40,183 nt of DNA, taken from positions 1 to 40,183 of the forward strand of contig DEKU01000067.1 of NCBI GenBank assembly GCA_002354035.1. Reading direction: 5' to 3'. Of the stretch, positions 29,714 through 37,816 are shown piece after piece. Under the pieces are notes generated by a model. It did no database searches. It worked only from the letters and a program-made list of their open reading frames with translations, and was not told where the DNA came from. Position numbers and translations under genes: made by a program. Numbering within the stretch: position 1 is the first letter of the stretch; every line of letters begins with the position of its first letter. The DNA is from Bacteroidales bacterium UBA2714 (lineage in GTDB: Bacteria > Bacteroidota > Bacteroidia > Bacteroidales > P3).

Positions 29714-30715
29714 CTATTGTTGGCGGGGTGAGGTGGGGTTTTGGCGCCAAGCGAAAAAGTCGGCTATGGCTTGGTCGACCGGTGTTTGAGGCGTGGACAG
29801 ATGGCTGACGGCGGCGGTGTTGTCGTAGTATTCGCGCACCATGAGTTGCCGCACGTTGCGGGTGGAGAGTTGGGTGGCAAGACCACAGTACCGCAACATG
29901 TCGCCCACCCTGCCCGCAAGGCTGAGCAGCCAGTTGGGCAGTGGCAGCAGAAGCTGGCGGTAGTGCATAGTGTGGGCCTGGAGGCGATAGAAGCGCTGGA
30001 GGGAGAGGTTCTGGCCAGTGAGCAGGTAGCGGCTGCCGTGCTGCCCCATGGTGAGGGCATTGACAGCGGCAACGGCCACATCGACCACATGGATGAAGCT
30101 TTTGCCCCCCTTGGGGGAAATCATGAGAGGTTTGCGATAGCCGGTGAGGAGGAGTTTGCCCGAGGAGGGTTTGGTATCGTAGGGGCCGACCATGAAGCCG
30201 GGGTTGAGGATGACAATATGCCAGTCGGGGTGACTGCCGGAGGCCCGAAGCAGCAGTTCCTCGCCTTCGCGCTTACTGAGAGCATAGAAGGAACGGCTGA
30301 ATGGGGGCTGAATGGGTGAGGACTCGGTGGCGGGATGGGAGGAGATGCCGTAGCCGATGGTGTTGGCGGTGCTGGTGTGCACCAGGCGGTGGATATTGAG
30401 TTTTTCCATCACCGCAACCAGCATGCCGCAAAGGTCGCGATTGACAGGGAGGTAGTCCTCGTAACGCAGCAACGACATGTCGGTGACACCGGCGCAATTG
30501 ATGATGGCCTCGCAACCTTGCGCAGCCGAAAGGAGGGCCGCACTGTCGAGCAGCGCCCCCTGGAAGAGTGTCAACCCATGGGTGGAGGGGAAGGCCTGGG
30601 TGTGGAGGGCAGAAACGTTCCGCAGCAAGGCATGAACTTCATGACCTTGCTGCAGAAGATGTTTCAAAACATTGTGGCCGAGCAGTCCGCTGGCGCCCAA
30701 AAGCAATACTCTCAT
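29714..30715 (-). CDS. NAD-dependent epimerase/dehydratase (extended SDR)
   Basis: The 333-residue protein opens with the dinucleotide-binding motif LLLGASGLLGHNVLKHLL (GxxGxxG, about 7-13), followed by a long Rossmann-fold body. The catalytic triad region includes HTSTANTIGYG (Ser) and SFYALSKREGEELL with the YxxxK motif. Relatives use NAD(P) to act on nucleotide sugars, dihydroflavonols or sterol-like ketones; the substrate is not clear. No signal peptide is present. It starts three bases after metG ends and probably shares its message. Confidence 0.88.
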   Translation of the reverse strand: MRVLLLGASGLLGHNVLKHLLQQGHEVHALLRNVSALHTQAFPSTHGLTLFQGALLDSAALLSAAQGCEAIINCAGVTDMSLLRYEDYLPVNRDLCGMLVAVMEKLNIHRLVHTSTANTIGYGISSHPATESSPIQPPFSRSFYALSKREGEELLLRASGSHPDWHIVILNPGFMVGPYDTKPSSGKLLLTGYRKPLMISPKGGKSFIHVVDVAVAAVNALTMGQHGSRYLLTGQNLSLQRFYRLQAHTMHYRQLLLPLPNWLLSLAGRVGDMLRYCGLATQLSTRNVRQLMVREYYDNTAAVSHLSTPQTPVDQAIADFFAWRQNPTSPRQQ

Positions 30716-30718
30716 GGG

Positions 30719-32779
30719 TTATCCCACATTGCATCCGGGGGTGACCAGCTGGCTGGGGGTGACCAGCACCAGGCGGCCATCCTTGTCTTCGGCACTGAGT
30801 ATCATGCCTTGGCTCTCGACTCCTTTGAGTTTGCGGGGGGCGAAATTGGCGATGAAGCATACCTGCATGCCCACCAGTTTCTCCGGTTCGGGGTAGAACT
30901 TGGCAATACCACTGACGATGGTGCGTGTGCCCATTCCGTCTTCGATTTTGAACTGTAGGAGCTTGTCGGCCTTAGGCACTTTGGTGCATTCGAGCACTGT
31001 GCCGACCCGGATGTCCATCTTGCCGAAGTCGTCGAACGCCACTGTGGGCTTGACCGCGGCGGGGGTCCAGGCGTTGAGCTCGTTCTGCCGTTTGGTCTCC
31101 AGCAGTTTGTTGACCTGGGCTTCGATGGCGGCATCGTCAATCTGCTCGAAAAGGAGTTCGGGTTTCTCCAGCTGGGTGCCGGTGGCCAGGAGGTCGGGGC
31201 TGCCAGCCATCCGCCAGCCCATGGCGGGGAGATTCATGATGCGGTGCATCTTATCGGCCGTGAAGGGCAGGAAGGGTGCACAGAGAACGGCCAGATTGGC
31301 ACAAATCTGGAGCGAGAGGTTGAGCACTGTGGCCGTGCGCTCGGGGTCGGATTTGATGAGTTTCCAGGGCTCGGTGTCGGTGAGGTACTTGTTGCCCAGA
31401 CGAGCCAGGTTCATCATTTCGGCAAGGGCTTCGCGGAAGCGGTAGGTCTCAATGCTGCGGCCCACACGCTCAGGGAATGTGGCCATTTCCTTTATCACCT
31501 GCTGGTCGAGGTCGGTCCAGGGGCCCGCAGCGGGAACTTTGCCCTGATAGAATTTATGGGTAAGCACCAGTGTGCGGTTGACAAAATTGCCAAGTATGGC
31601 TACCAGCTCGGAGTTGTTTTTGAGCTGGAAATCTTTCCAGGTGAAGTCGTTGTCCTTGGTTTCGGGGGCATTGCTGCAAAGGGTGTAGCGGAGCACATCT
31701 TGCTTGCCGGGGAAGTCCTTGAGGTATTCGTGCAGCCAGACTGCCCAGTTGCGTGAGGTGCTGATTTTGTCGCCTTCGAGGTTGAGGAACTCGTTGGCCG
31801 GCACATTCTGCGGAAGAATGTAGCTTCCGTCAGCCTTGAGCATGGCAGGGAAGATAATGCAATGGAAGACGATGTTGTCTTTGCCAATGAAATGGACCAG
31901 TTTGGTGTCGTGGTCTTTCCACCATTTCTGCCAGTCGTCGCCCTTCAGCTGTTTGGTAAAACTGATGTAGCCGATGGGAGCATCGAACCAGACATACAGC
32001 ACCTTGCCTTCGGCACCCTCGACGGGAACCTTCACGCCCCAGTCAAGGTCGCGTGTGACGGCACGGGGCTGGAGACCTGCATCTATCCAGGACTTGCACT
32101 GGCCATAGACATTGGTTTTCCAGTCGCCTTTATGCTCTTCGAGAATCCACTGGCGCAGCCAGGGCTCGTCTTGGTCGAGGGGGAGATACCAATGTTTGGT
32201 TTCGCGCATGACAGGGGCGTTGCCGCTGAGCGTGGATTTGGGGTTGATGAGGTCGGTGGCGTTGAGTGAGGTGCCGCAGGCTTCGCACTGGTCGCCATAG
32301 GCATGCTCGTTGCCGCAGTGGGGGCAGGTGCCGGTGATGTAGCGGTCGGCCAGGAACTGATGGGCTTCCTCATCGTAGTATTGCATGGAAGTCTTCTCCA
32401 CAAACTTGCCTTCGTCATAGAGTTTCTTGAAGTAGTCGGAGGCGGTTTTGTGGTGCTCGGGGCTGGAGGTGCGGCTGTAAATGTCGAAGGAGATGCCCAG
32501 CTCGGCAAAGGAGTCCTTGATAATCTTGTGGTAGCGGTCGACGATATCCTGCGGGGTGACCCCTTCTTTGCGGGCTTTGATGGTGATCGGGACCCCGTGC
32601 TCGTCGCTGCCACCGATGAACATCACATCTTCACCGGCGCTGCGCAGGTAGCGGACATAGACATCGGCAGGGATGTAAACACCAGCCAGATGGCCAATAT
32701 GGACAGGCCCGTTGGCATAGGGCAGTGCCGACGTGACGGTGTAACGTTTGAATTGTTGATCTTTTTCGCTGTATATCAT
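30719..32779 (-). CDS. metG: Methionyl-tRNA synthetase
   Basis: The 686-residue protein charges tRNA-Met. It has the class I motif PVHIGHLAG (about 26-34), a zinc knuckle CPHCG...CEACG (about 145-170) and a KMSKS-like GDKISTSRNW. A helical anticodon-binding domain follows, and a C-terminal tRNA-binding (EMAP/Trbp111-type) domain from about residue 585 (FGKMDIRVGTVLECTKVPKADKLLQFKIEDG). Length and layout are normal for Bacteroidota. The start lies four bases after the stop of the preceding lipoprotein gene, so translation may be coupled. Confidence 0.97.
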   Translation of the reverse strand: MIYSEKDQQFKRYTVTSALPYANGPVHIGHLAGVYIPADVYVRYLRSAGEDVMFIGGSDEHGVPITIKARKEGVTPQDIVDRYHKIIKDSFAELGISFDIYSRTSSPEHHKTASDYFKKLYDEGKFVEKTSMQYYDEEAHQFLADRYITGTCPHCGNEHAYGDQCEACGTSLNATDLINPKSTLSGNAPVMRETKHWYLPLDQDEPWLRQWILEEHKGDWKTNVYGQCKSWIDAGLQPRAVTRDLDWGVKVPVEGAEGKVLYVWFDAPIGYISFTKQLKGDDWQKWWKDHDTKLVHFIGKDNIVFHCIIFPAMLKADGSYILPQNVPANEFLNLEGDKISTSRNWAVWLHEYLKDFPGKQDVLRYTLCSNAPETKDNDFTWKDFQLKNNSELVAILGNFVNRTLVLTHKFYQGKVPAAGPWTDLDQQVIKEMATFPERVGRSIETYRFREALAEMMNLARLGNKYLTDTEPWKLIKSDPERTATVLNLSLQICANLAVLCAPFLPFTADKMHRIMNLPAMGWRMAGSPDLLATGTQLEKPELLFEQIDDAAIEAQVNKLLETKRQNELNAWTPAAVKPTVAFDDFGKMDIRVGTVLECTKVPKADKLLQFKIEDGMGTRTIVSGIAKFYPEPEKLVGMQVCFIANFAPRKLKGVESQGMILSAEDKDGRLVLVTPSQLVTPGCNVG

Positions 32780-32782
32780 GGC

Positions 32783-33826
32783 TTATTTATTCATGTAGGT
32801 ATATGTAATCTCGTCTGTCCCAATTGCCTTGGTGGGATATTTGCCATCGTTATACTCATAGGTGAACGACTCGGAAGTGTTGAACGGTCTGCGGAACAGC
32901 TCTTGGGTTTGCCCCATGGCGGCAATGGAGAGGGTGATGGCAACATTGTTGTCAAGGGTCAGCACATTGGCTTGCGAGAGAGTTTGGGGACTGAGCAGGT
33001 CGCCCCAATTGCAGAACATGGGATTGTACATGTTGTCGTAGGTGGCCGAGATTGTGTCGGCTACGCCCACTTGCAGAGGCAGCGAGCCGCCAGCCACCAT
33101 CATGGCCATCTGTATCAACGACAGGTATTGCTCAGGGATGTCAATAAACTGTTGCACCAACTCCAAGTCCTCGGCCGTGATGTTCAGTACAAACGAGCCT
33201 TGCAAGATTTGTTTTTCGACATTCTCGCCATTCCACACGAAAGCGGAAGTGAAGGTCTTGTTGGTGATGCTCAGTTTTTCCCCGTCGGCTTTGGCTATTT
33301 GAGCCATTCGGACCATAGCGGTGGCGGTGGGTGTGCCGAGGAGTTTTTCGAATAAAGAGCCTCCACCCAGCAACTGACCTGCCAGCGTCATGAGAAAGTT
33401 GTCGTCGATGATTATGTCGCCTCCCGATATCTTGCCGCCCTCATTATGCTGGAGGTTGATTTCGAGAGCCAAGGCACCAGAATAGTAGACCTCGCATTTG
33501 GTCATCCGGCCGTCGGCATAGGTGTAGTGGAGTTCCTCGCCCAGAGACTGATTGGAGACAACCTTGGAGATGTAGCCGTCGGTGTAGGTGTAGGTCTTTT
33601 CCTCACCGCCAATCCAGGTGATGTGGTCCAGCTTGTCGCCCTGCCAGGTCCAGTCCTGGTCGGGGTCGCCGTTCTTAGTCACGGAGACTATCTTCATTAA
33701 CGGGTTGTACACACCTTCTTTGTAGACGGGTACACGGGGTTCTTCCTGCGGGTCTTTCTCTTTCTTGCACGATGAAACAGAAGCCAAAACGGTCAATGCC
33801 AATAATGGAACTAACAACTTTTTCAT
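32783..33826 (-). CDS. Lipoprotein of unknown function ahead of metG
   Basis: The 347-residue product has a lipoprotein signal (MKKLLVPLLALTVLASVSSC, Cys20) and a Lys/Glu-rich linker. The mature part contains short strand repeats of the form YTYTDGYISKVVSN and HYTYADGRMTKCEVYY, and the end reads FTYEYNDGKYPTKAIGTDEITYTY. These resemble the Tyr-Asp repeats of RHS/DUF4595-type Bacteroidota lipoproteins. The function is unknown and it should face the periplasm or cell surface. It lies 48 bases after the DUF5606 gene. Confidence 0.75.
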   Translation of the reverse strand: MKKLLVPLLALTVLASVSSCKKEKDPQEEPRVPVYKEGVYNPLMKIVSVTKNGDPDQDWTWQGDKLDHITWIGGEEKTYTYTDGYISKVVSNQSLGEELHYTYADGRMTKCEVYYSGALALEINLQHNEGGKISGGDIIIDDNFLMTLAGQLLGGGSLFEKLLGTPTATAMVRMAQIAKADGEKLSITNKTFTSAFVWNGENVEKQILQGSFVLNITAEDLELVQQFIDIPEQYLSLIQMAMMVAGGSLPLQVGVADTISATYDNMYNPMFCNWGDLLSPQTLSQANVLTLDNNVAITLSIAAMGQTQELFRRPFNTSESFTYEYNDGKYPTKAIGTDEITYTYMNK

Positions 33827-33874
33827 GATTTAAATGGACTAATGGGTTCTACAAATAACAATTCGAAACAGGGA

Positions 33875-34435
33875 TTAGATAGCTTTCTTTGCGGTGGTAG
33901 TGCGCTTGGGGGCCGACTTGGCCTGCGTGGTGGCCTTGGGGGCTACCTGCTTGGGAGCGGCGGTACGCTTGGGAGCGGTGGGCTTGGAGGCAGTCACCTT
34001 TTCAGCTGCTTCGGCCTCGGTAGCCTCTTTGGCCTCATCCTCCTCGGAGGGGGTCAGTTTTCCGGCATTGAGCAGGATGTTATACCACGAGAAAAGTTTC
34101 TTAGCATCAGAGGCGTGCACCCGCTCAGTATCATAGTTGGGCAACACCTTTGCCAGCATGTCGAACAACACTGTGCTGTCGGCTTTTTTGGGGTCGAAAT
34201 CGGTGGGCTTGCCCTCCAGCAGGTTATACGCACTTTCGAAAATCTCTTCAAGAGGCTTCTCGTCATCGGTGGTGAACATACGAATCTCGCTCAACTGACT
34301 GATGCTGTTGCTCGAAAAAACGGGGAATTTCTGTCCATTGACAAGGTTCTTTACAATGGCGCCGGTTTTGGTTCTCGACACCAATTCGTTTAAGTCGGGT
34401 TTGCCAGAGATGGCTAAGATGTTTGATAAATCCAT
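33875..34435 (-). CDS. DUF5606 protein with basic Ala/Pro/Lys tail
   Basis: The 186-residue protein starts MDLSNILAISGKPDLNELVSRTKTGAIV and continues VNGQKFPVFSSNSISQLSEIRMFTTD, the opening of DUF5606, a Bacteroidota family without known function. The conserved part ends near residue 130. After an acidic Glu/Ala stretch (EEDEAKEATEAEAAEK), a 45-residue tail of Lys, Ala, Pro and Thr (SKPTAPKRTAAPKQ...) ends in TTAKKAI. Such tails resemble histone H1 and bacterial nucleoid proteins, so nucleic-acid binding is a guess. It is cytosolic. Confidence 0.85.
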   Translation of the reverse strand: MDLSNILAISGKPDLNELVSRTKTGAIVKNLVNGQKFPVFSSNSISQLSEIRMFTTDDEKPLEEIFESAYNLLEGKPTDFDPKKADSTVLFDMLAKVLPNYDTERVHASDAKKLFSWYNILLNAGKLTPSEEDEAKEATEAEAAEKVTASKPTAPKRTAAPKQVAPKATTQAKSAPKRTTTAKKAI

Positions 34436-34496
34436 TTGTATGTATTTTTTTAAACTTCCAAGTAACGCAGTTTTGTGATTTATAGTATTGGCGGGG

Positions 34497-35345
34497 TCAA
34501 AAAAAGGCCTCTTGGCTGTGAAAAAGTACCAGTCCCTCTATCGGCGACGGGACCAGCCGGTCCAACCTCACTCCCCGCATGTCAGCTTCAGCCCTGATTT
34601 CCTGCTCAAATGACGACACCAGTCCGCCCACCAGATTAAGGGGTAGCGAAGCTTGTGGCCCGAAGAAAGACATCTGGTCGAAAAAGGCTCCGAAGCACTG
34701 TTGAAGCACCTGGCCGATGTATGGCTCTTCATGGTGGCGGTCGGCAAACTCTGCCAGCGAGGCCAGATAACGGTTCGGCGTGGCGCAGCGGTAGACGTAA
34801 TCCATAAACTGGGCCGTTGTGAAAGGGTAATCATCATGGAACATGTCTCTTACCCCTTCGGGCATACGCTCCTCCAGATAGTCCTTCAGCAACCGTTTGC
34901 CGATATGGTTGCCCGACCCTTCATCGCCGAGGATAAAGCCTGTCGAAACCCTGTGGCGTGCTATTCCTTGTCCATCATAATAGCACATATTGCTTCCCGT
35001 TCCCAGAATGCCCACCAGCCCTGCGTGGTGGCCGCAGGTGGCCCGGCAGGCTCCGAGCAGGTCGCCGCCCACCTCAATATGGGCATGGGGCAGCCACTGC
35101 CCCAACCGCTGCCGTACCGTCTGGCAGGACGACTCTGTGCCGCAACCGGCTCCATAAAAAAACACCTTGCCCACGTCCGTTCCAGCCATCTGCAACCTCG
35201 CGCACACCTCGCTCCCAGCCTGACTGAAAACAGCGCTGTCGGCAAACAAAGGGTTGAGGCCCGCCGTGGTGCAATGCCTCTCCCCCACTCCGTCCAGCAG
35301 AACCCAATGGGTTTTGGTGCTTCCGCTATCGGCAATCAGTATCAT
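34497..35345 (-). CDS. BadF/BadG-family kinase (N-acetylglucosamine kinase-like)
   Basis: The 282-residue protein has the sugar-kinase/actin-fold ATP motifs: ILIADSGSTKTHWVLLDG at the start (phosphate 1), GLVGILGTGSNMCYYDG (phosphate 2, about 110-126) and STGFILGDEGSGNHIGKRLL. The fold is that of BadF/BadG/BcrA/BcrD ATPases, and this short form resembles N-acetylglucosamine kinases, which phosphorylate amino sugars recycled from the cell wall. ATG 35345 fits the family; a GTG at 35366 seven codons upstream is possible. It starts 24 bases after pyrD. Confidence 0.88.
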   Translation of the reverse strand: MILIADSGSTKTHWVLLDGVGERHCTTAGLNPLFADSAVFSQAGSEVCARLQMAGTDVGKVFFYGAGCGTESSCQTVRQRLGQWLPHAHIEVGGDLLGACRATCGHHAGLVGILGTGSNMCYYDGQGIARHRVSTGFILGDEGSGNHIGKRLLKDYLEERMPEGVRDMFHDDYPFTTAQFMDYVYRCATPNRYLASLAEFADRHHEEPYIGQVLQQCFGAFFDQMSFFGPQASLPLNLVGGLVSSFEQEIRAEADMRGVRLDRLVPSPIEGLVLFHSQEAFF

Positions 35346-35369
35346 TCCATCCGGGGCCGAAGCCACTTG

Positions 35370-36275
35370 TTAGATGATGCCAATGATGTCGTTAATATCC
35401 TCTACCTTATGCCGCTGGCAGTAGTCCTGAAGCCCGTCGACAATCATCACCGTCACCGTGGGATCCATAAAATTGGCAGTTCCCACCTGCACGGCCTTGG
35501 CTCCAGCCATCAGAAACTCCAGCGCGTCGGCGGCACAACTGATGCCCCCAAGCCCCACAACGGGTATCTGCACCGCGTGAGCCACCTGCCACACCATGCG
35601 CACCGCGACAGGCTTGACGCAAGGGCCGCTCAGGCCGCCGGTGATCGTGCTGAGGCATGGACGCTGGCGCTCCACATCAATGGCCATGCCAAGCAGTGTA
35701 TTGATCAGCGACACACTGTCGGCTCCCGCCTGCTCCACAGCCTTGGCTATCTCCACAATGTTGGTCACATTGGGCGTAAGCTTCACAATCATAGTCTTGT
35801 GATACACCTTGCGCACCTCTTTCACCACTTGTGCGGCCATCGCGGGATCAGTGCCAAACCCCATGCCGCCCTTCTTTACATTGGGGCAGCTGATATTCAA
35901 CTCTATTCCAGGAATCTTCTCCAAGTCGTTCAATGGCTCAACCACACGGCAGTACTCCTCAATTGACGAGCCACTCACATTGACCAAGATATTTGTATCG
36001 ATATTTTTAATACGGGGATAAACATCCTTGCAGAAAGTCTCCACCCCCACATTCTGCAACCCTACGGCATTAAGCATTCCCATAGGGGTTTCGGCCATGC
36101 GGGGATAAGGGTTGCCCTGGCGGCGTTCGCCCGTGGTGCCTTTCACAATGATGCCTCCCAGCCTACTCAGGTCTATAAAATCGGCAAACTCTTCGCCGTA
36201 GCCAAATGTGCCCGAAGCCGTCATCACCGGATTCTTCAGCACTATATCGTGGATTCTTGTCTCTAACTTTGCCAT
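35370..36275 (-). CDS. pyrD: Dihydroorotate dehydrogenase, catalytic subunit (class 1B)
   Basis: The 301-residue protein oxidises dihydroorotate in pyrimidine synthesis. Visible features are the opening KNPVMTASGTFGYGEEF, the FMN and substrate stretch NISCPNVKKGGMGFG with the catalytic cysteine of class 1 enzymes, and the C-terminal VGLGGISCAADALEFLMAGAKAVQVGTANF. The class 1B assignment rests on the adjacent electron-transfer subunit PyrK, 10 bases upstream, which supplies FAD and the iron-sulfur cluster. Cytosolic. Confidence 0.96.
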   Translation of the reverse strand: MAKLETRIHDIVLKNPVMTASGTFGYGEEFADFIDLSRLGGIIVKGTTGERRQGNPYPRMAETPMGMLNAVGLQNVGVETFCKDVYPRIKNIDTNILVNVSGSSIEEYCRVVEPLNDLEKIPGIELNISCPNVKKGGMGFGTDPAMAAQVVKEVRKVYHKTMIVKLTPNVTNIVEIAKAVEQAGADSVSLINTLLGMAIDVERQRPCLSTITGGLSGPCVKPVAVRMVWQVAHAVQIPVVGLGGISCAADALEFLMAGAKAVQVGTANFMDPTVTVMIVDGLQDYCQRHKVEDINDIIGII

Positions 36276-36285
36276 ATCAGAACAG

Positions 36286-37059
36286 TTATTTGGTTGCCGC
36301 CAACCATTTGGTCAGCTTTCTCACATCGAAAACAGGGCCCTCCTTGCACACACACTTATGTCCTTCGTCGGTGTCGCACACACAGCACAGGCATGCGCCG
36401 ATGCCGCAGGCCATCATATTCTCCAGCGACACCTCACACTCCACACCCTTCTCCATCGCATAGCGTCCCACAGCCTTCATCATCGGCGTAGGGCCGCAGG
36501 TGCATATATGGTCATACTCACCCTCAAAGGCCGGGTGCTGTGTCACCAGCCCCTTCGCGCCCAGCGAGCCATCCTCCGTGGCGTAAAACACACGTCCGTA
36601 TTGTTCAAAAGCATCCCGCACAGGAATCAACTCCTTGGTGCGGCCACCCAGCAGGATTGTTGGTTCCACCCCCTTACGGCGGTAGCACTTGGCCAGGTGG
36701 AACAGCGGGGCAATGCCCGCACCACCGCCCACAAGCAACGGGCTCGCACCCTCCACACCGAATCCATGACCCAGCGGGAAAATCAGGTTCAACCCCTCGC
36801 CCACTTTCAGCTCCGAAAGCTTGCGTGTGCCCTTGCCCACAATCTGCACCAGCAATTTGAGCGTATTTTGACTCTCATCCACATCATGGATAGAGATGGG
36901 CCGGCGCAGCATCACCGCGGGGCAGTCGCGCACCTCCACCTCCACAAACTGACCCGCCTCAATCCGAGGCAGCTGGCCGGGATGGCGCAATGTAAGGGTG
37001 AAATACTGCTCACCCAACTGCTCGCGGCCCACAATGGTAAAATCAGCTATCTGTTTCAT
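36286..37059 (-). CDS. pyrK: Dihydroorotate dehydrogenase electron transfer subunit
   Basis: The 257-residue protein is PyrK, which passes electrons from PyrD to NAD+. It has a FAD-binding barrel (RRPISIHDVD, about 52-61), a NAD-binding domain (LLVGGGAGIAPLFHLAKCY) and a C-terminal 2Fe-2S cluster site in MMACGIGACLCCVCDTDEGHKCVC. ATG 37059 is preferred over an ATG far upstream because it matches the family start and lies about 70 bases after a perfect promoter. Together with pyrD it forms the first two genes of the minus-strand series. Confidence 0.96.
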   Translation of the reverse strand: MKQIADFTIVGREQLGEQYFTLTLRHPGQLPRIEAGQFVEVEVRDCPAVMLRRPISIHDVDESQNTLKLLVQIVGKGTRKLSELKVGEGLNLIFPLGHGFGVEGASPLLVGGGAGIAPLFHLAKCYRRKGVEPTILLGGRTKELIPVRDAFEQYGRVFYATEDGSLGAKGLVTQHPAFEGEYDHICTCGPTPMMKAVGRYAMEKGVECEVSLENMMACGIGACLCCVCDTDEGHKCVCKEGPVFDVRKLTKWLAATK

Positions 37060-37125
37060 ACAACTTATCTTGTTTGTACCTAATAATCTGCCCGTCATAA
37101 AAGTCACAACAAGCATTTCAAAATG

Positions 37126-37158
37126 CAAAAATACAAAAAAAAATCGTACCTTTGCAAA
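37126..37158 (-). promoter_or_regulatory. Promoter of pyrK-pyrD
   Basis: On the minus strand TTTG (37158-37155), a 21-bp spacer ending in a T-run, then TATTTTTG (37133-37126). The TTTG lies directly beside the recR -7 box, and the spacer spans it, so the two divergent promoters overlap almost completely. Confidence 0.75.
37147..37154 (+). promoter_or_regulatory. -7 box of recR
   Basis: TACCTTTG matches TAnnTTTG. It lies inside the spacer of the pyrK promoter. No -33 TTTG is present at 21 bp. The leader would be about 18 bases to ATG 37178. Confidence 0.65.
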
Positions 37159-37177
37159 TTCAAACAAAGAAAACCCC

Positions 37178-37789
37178 ATGGAACTGCCCTCCAACACCCT
37201 GGCCAACGCCGTCGAGAGCCTCTCCACCCTGCCCGGTGTAGGCAAACGCTCGGCCCTGCGTTTCGCCCTCCACCTGCTCCGACAGCCCGCCGACGAGACC
37301 CTCCAGCTGGCCGACGCCATCCATCGGCTCACCACCGACATCCACTATTGCCACATCTGCCACTGCCTCAGCGACACCGACACCTGCCCCATCTGCTCCA
37401 GCCCCAAGCGCAACCAAAGCATCGTCTGCGTGGTGGAAAACGTGCAGGACGTCATGGCCATCGAAAACACACAGCAGTACCAAGGCCTCTACCATGTCCT
37501 CGGAGGCGTCATCTCCCCCATCGACGGCATCGGCATCCGCGACCTCAACATCAGCACGCTCCTCCAGCGCGTTGAGCAAGGCATCCCCTCCCCTGTCGAC
37601 GAAGTCATCCTTGCACTCCCCACCACCATGGAAGGCGACACCACCTCCTTCTATCTCAACAAACAGCTGCAACCCCTCGGCGTCCGCATTACCACCATCG
37701 CACGCGGCATCGCCATCGGCGACAACCTCGAATACGCCGACGAAATCACCCTCGGCCGCAGCATTGTCAACCGCATCCCCTTTGCATAA
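37178..37789 (+). CDS. recR: Recombination mediator RecR
   Basis: The 203-residue protein starts at ATG 37178, the family's normal N-terminus. It has the helix-hairpin-helix LSTLPGVGKRSALRFALHLL (about 15-34), a zinc finger CHICHCLSDTDTCPIC (about 57-72) and a Toprim domain (VVENVQDVMAIE, later ILALPTTMEGDTTSFYL). RecR works with RecO and RecF to load RecA on gapped DNA. Cytosolic. The GH3 gene follows after 27 bases in the same direction. Confidence 0.97.
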   Translation: MELPSNTLANAVESLSTLPGVGKRSALRFALHLLRQPADETLQLADAIHRLTTDIHYCHICHCLSDTDTCPICSSPKRNQSIVCVVENVQDVMAIENTQQYQGLYHVLGGVISPIDGIGIRDLNISTLLQRVEQGIPSPVDEVILALPTTMEGDTTSFYLNKQLQPLGVRITTIARGIAIGDNLEYADEITLGRSIVNRIPFA

Positions 37790-37816
37790 CAATCCCCAAA
37801 CACCATATTCCCTCTC

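Noticed and set aside
34653..35966. 437-codon open frame on the plus strand across the BadF-type kinase and pyrD
   Set aside because: It crosses two real genes on the other strand and shows no recognisable pattern.
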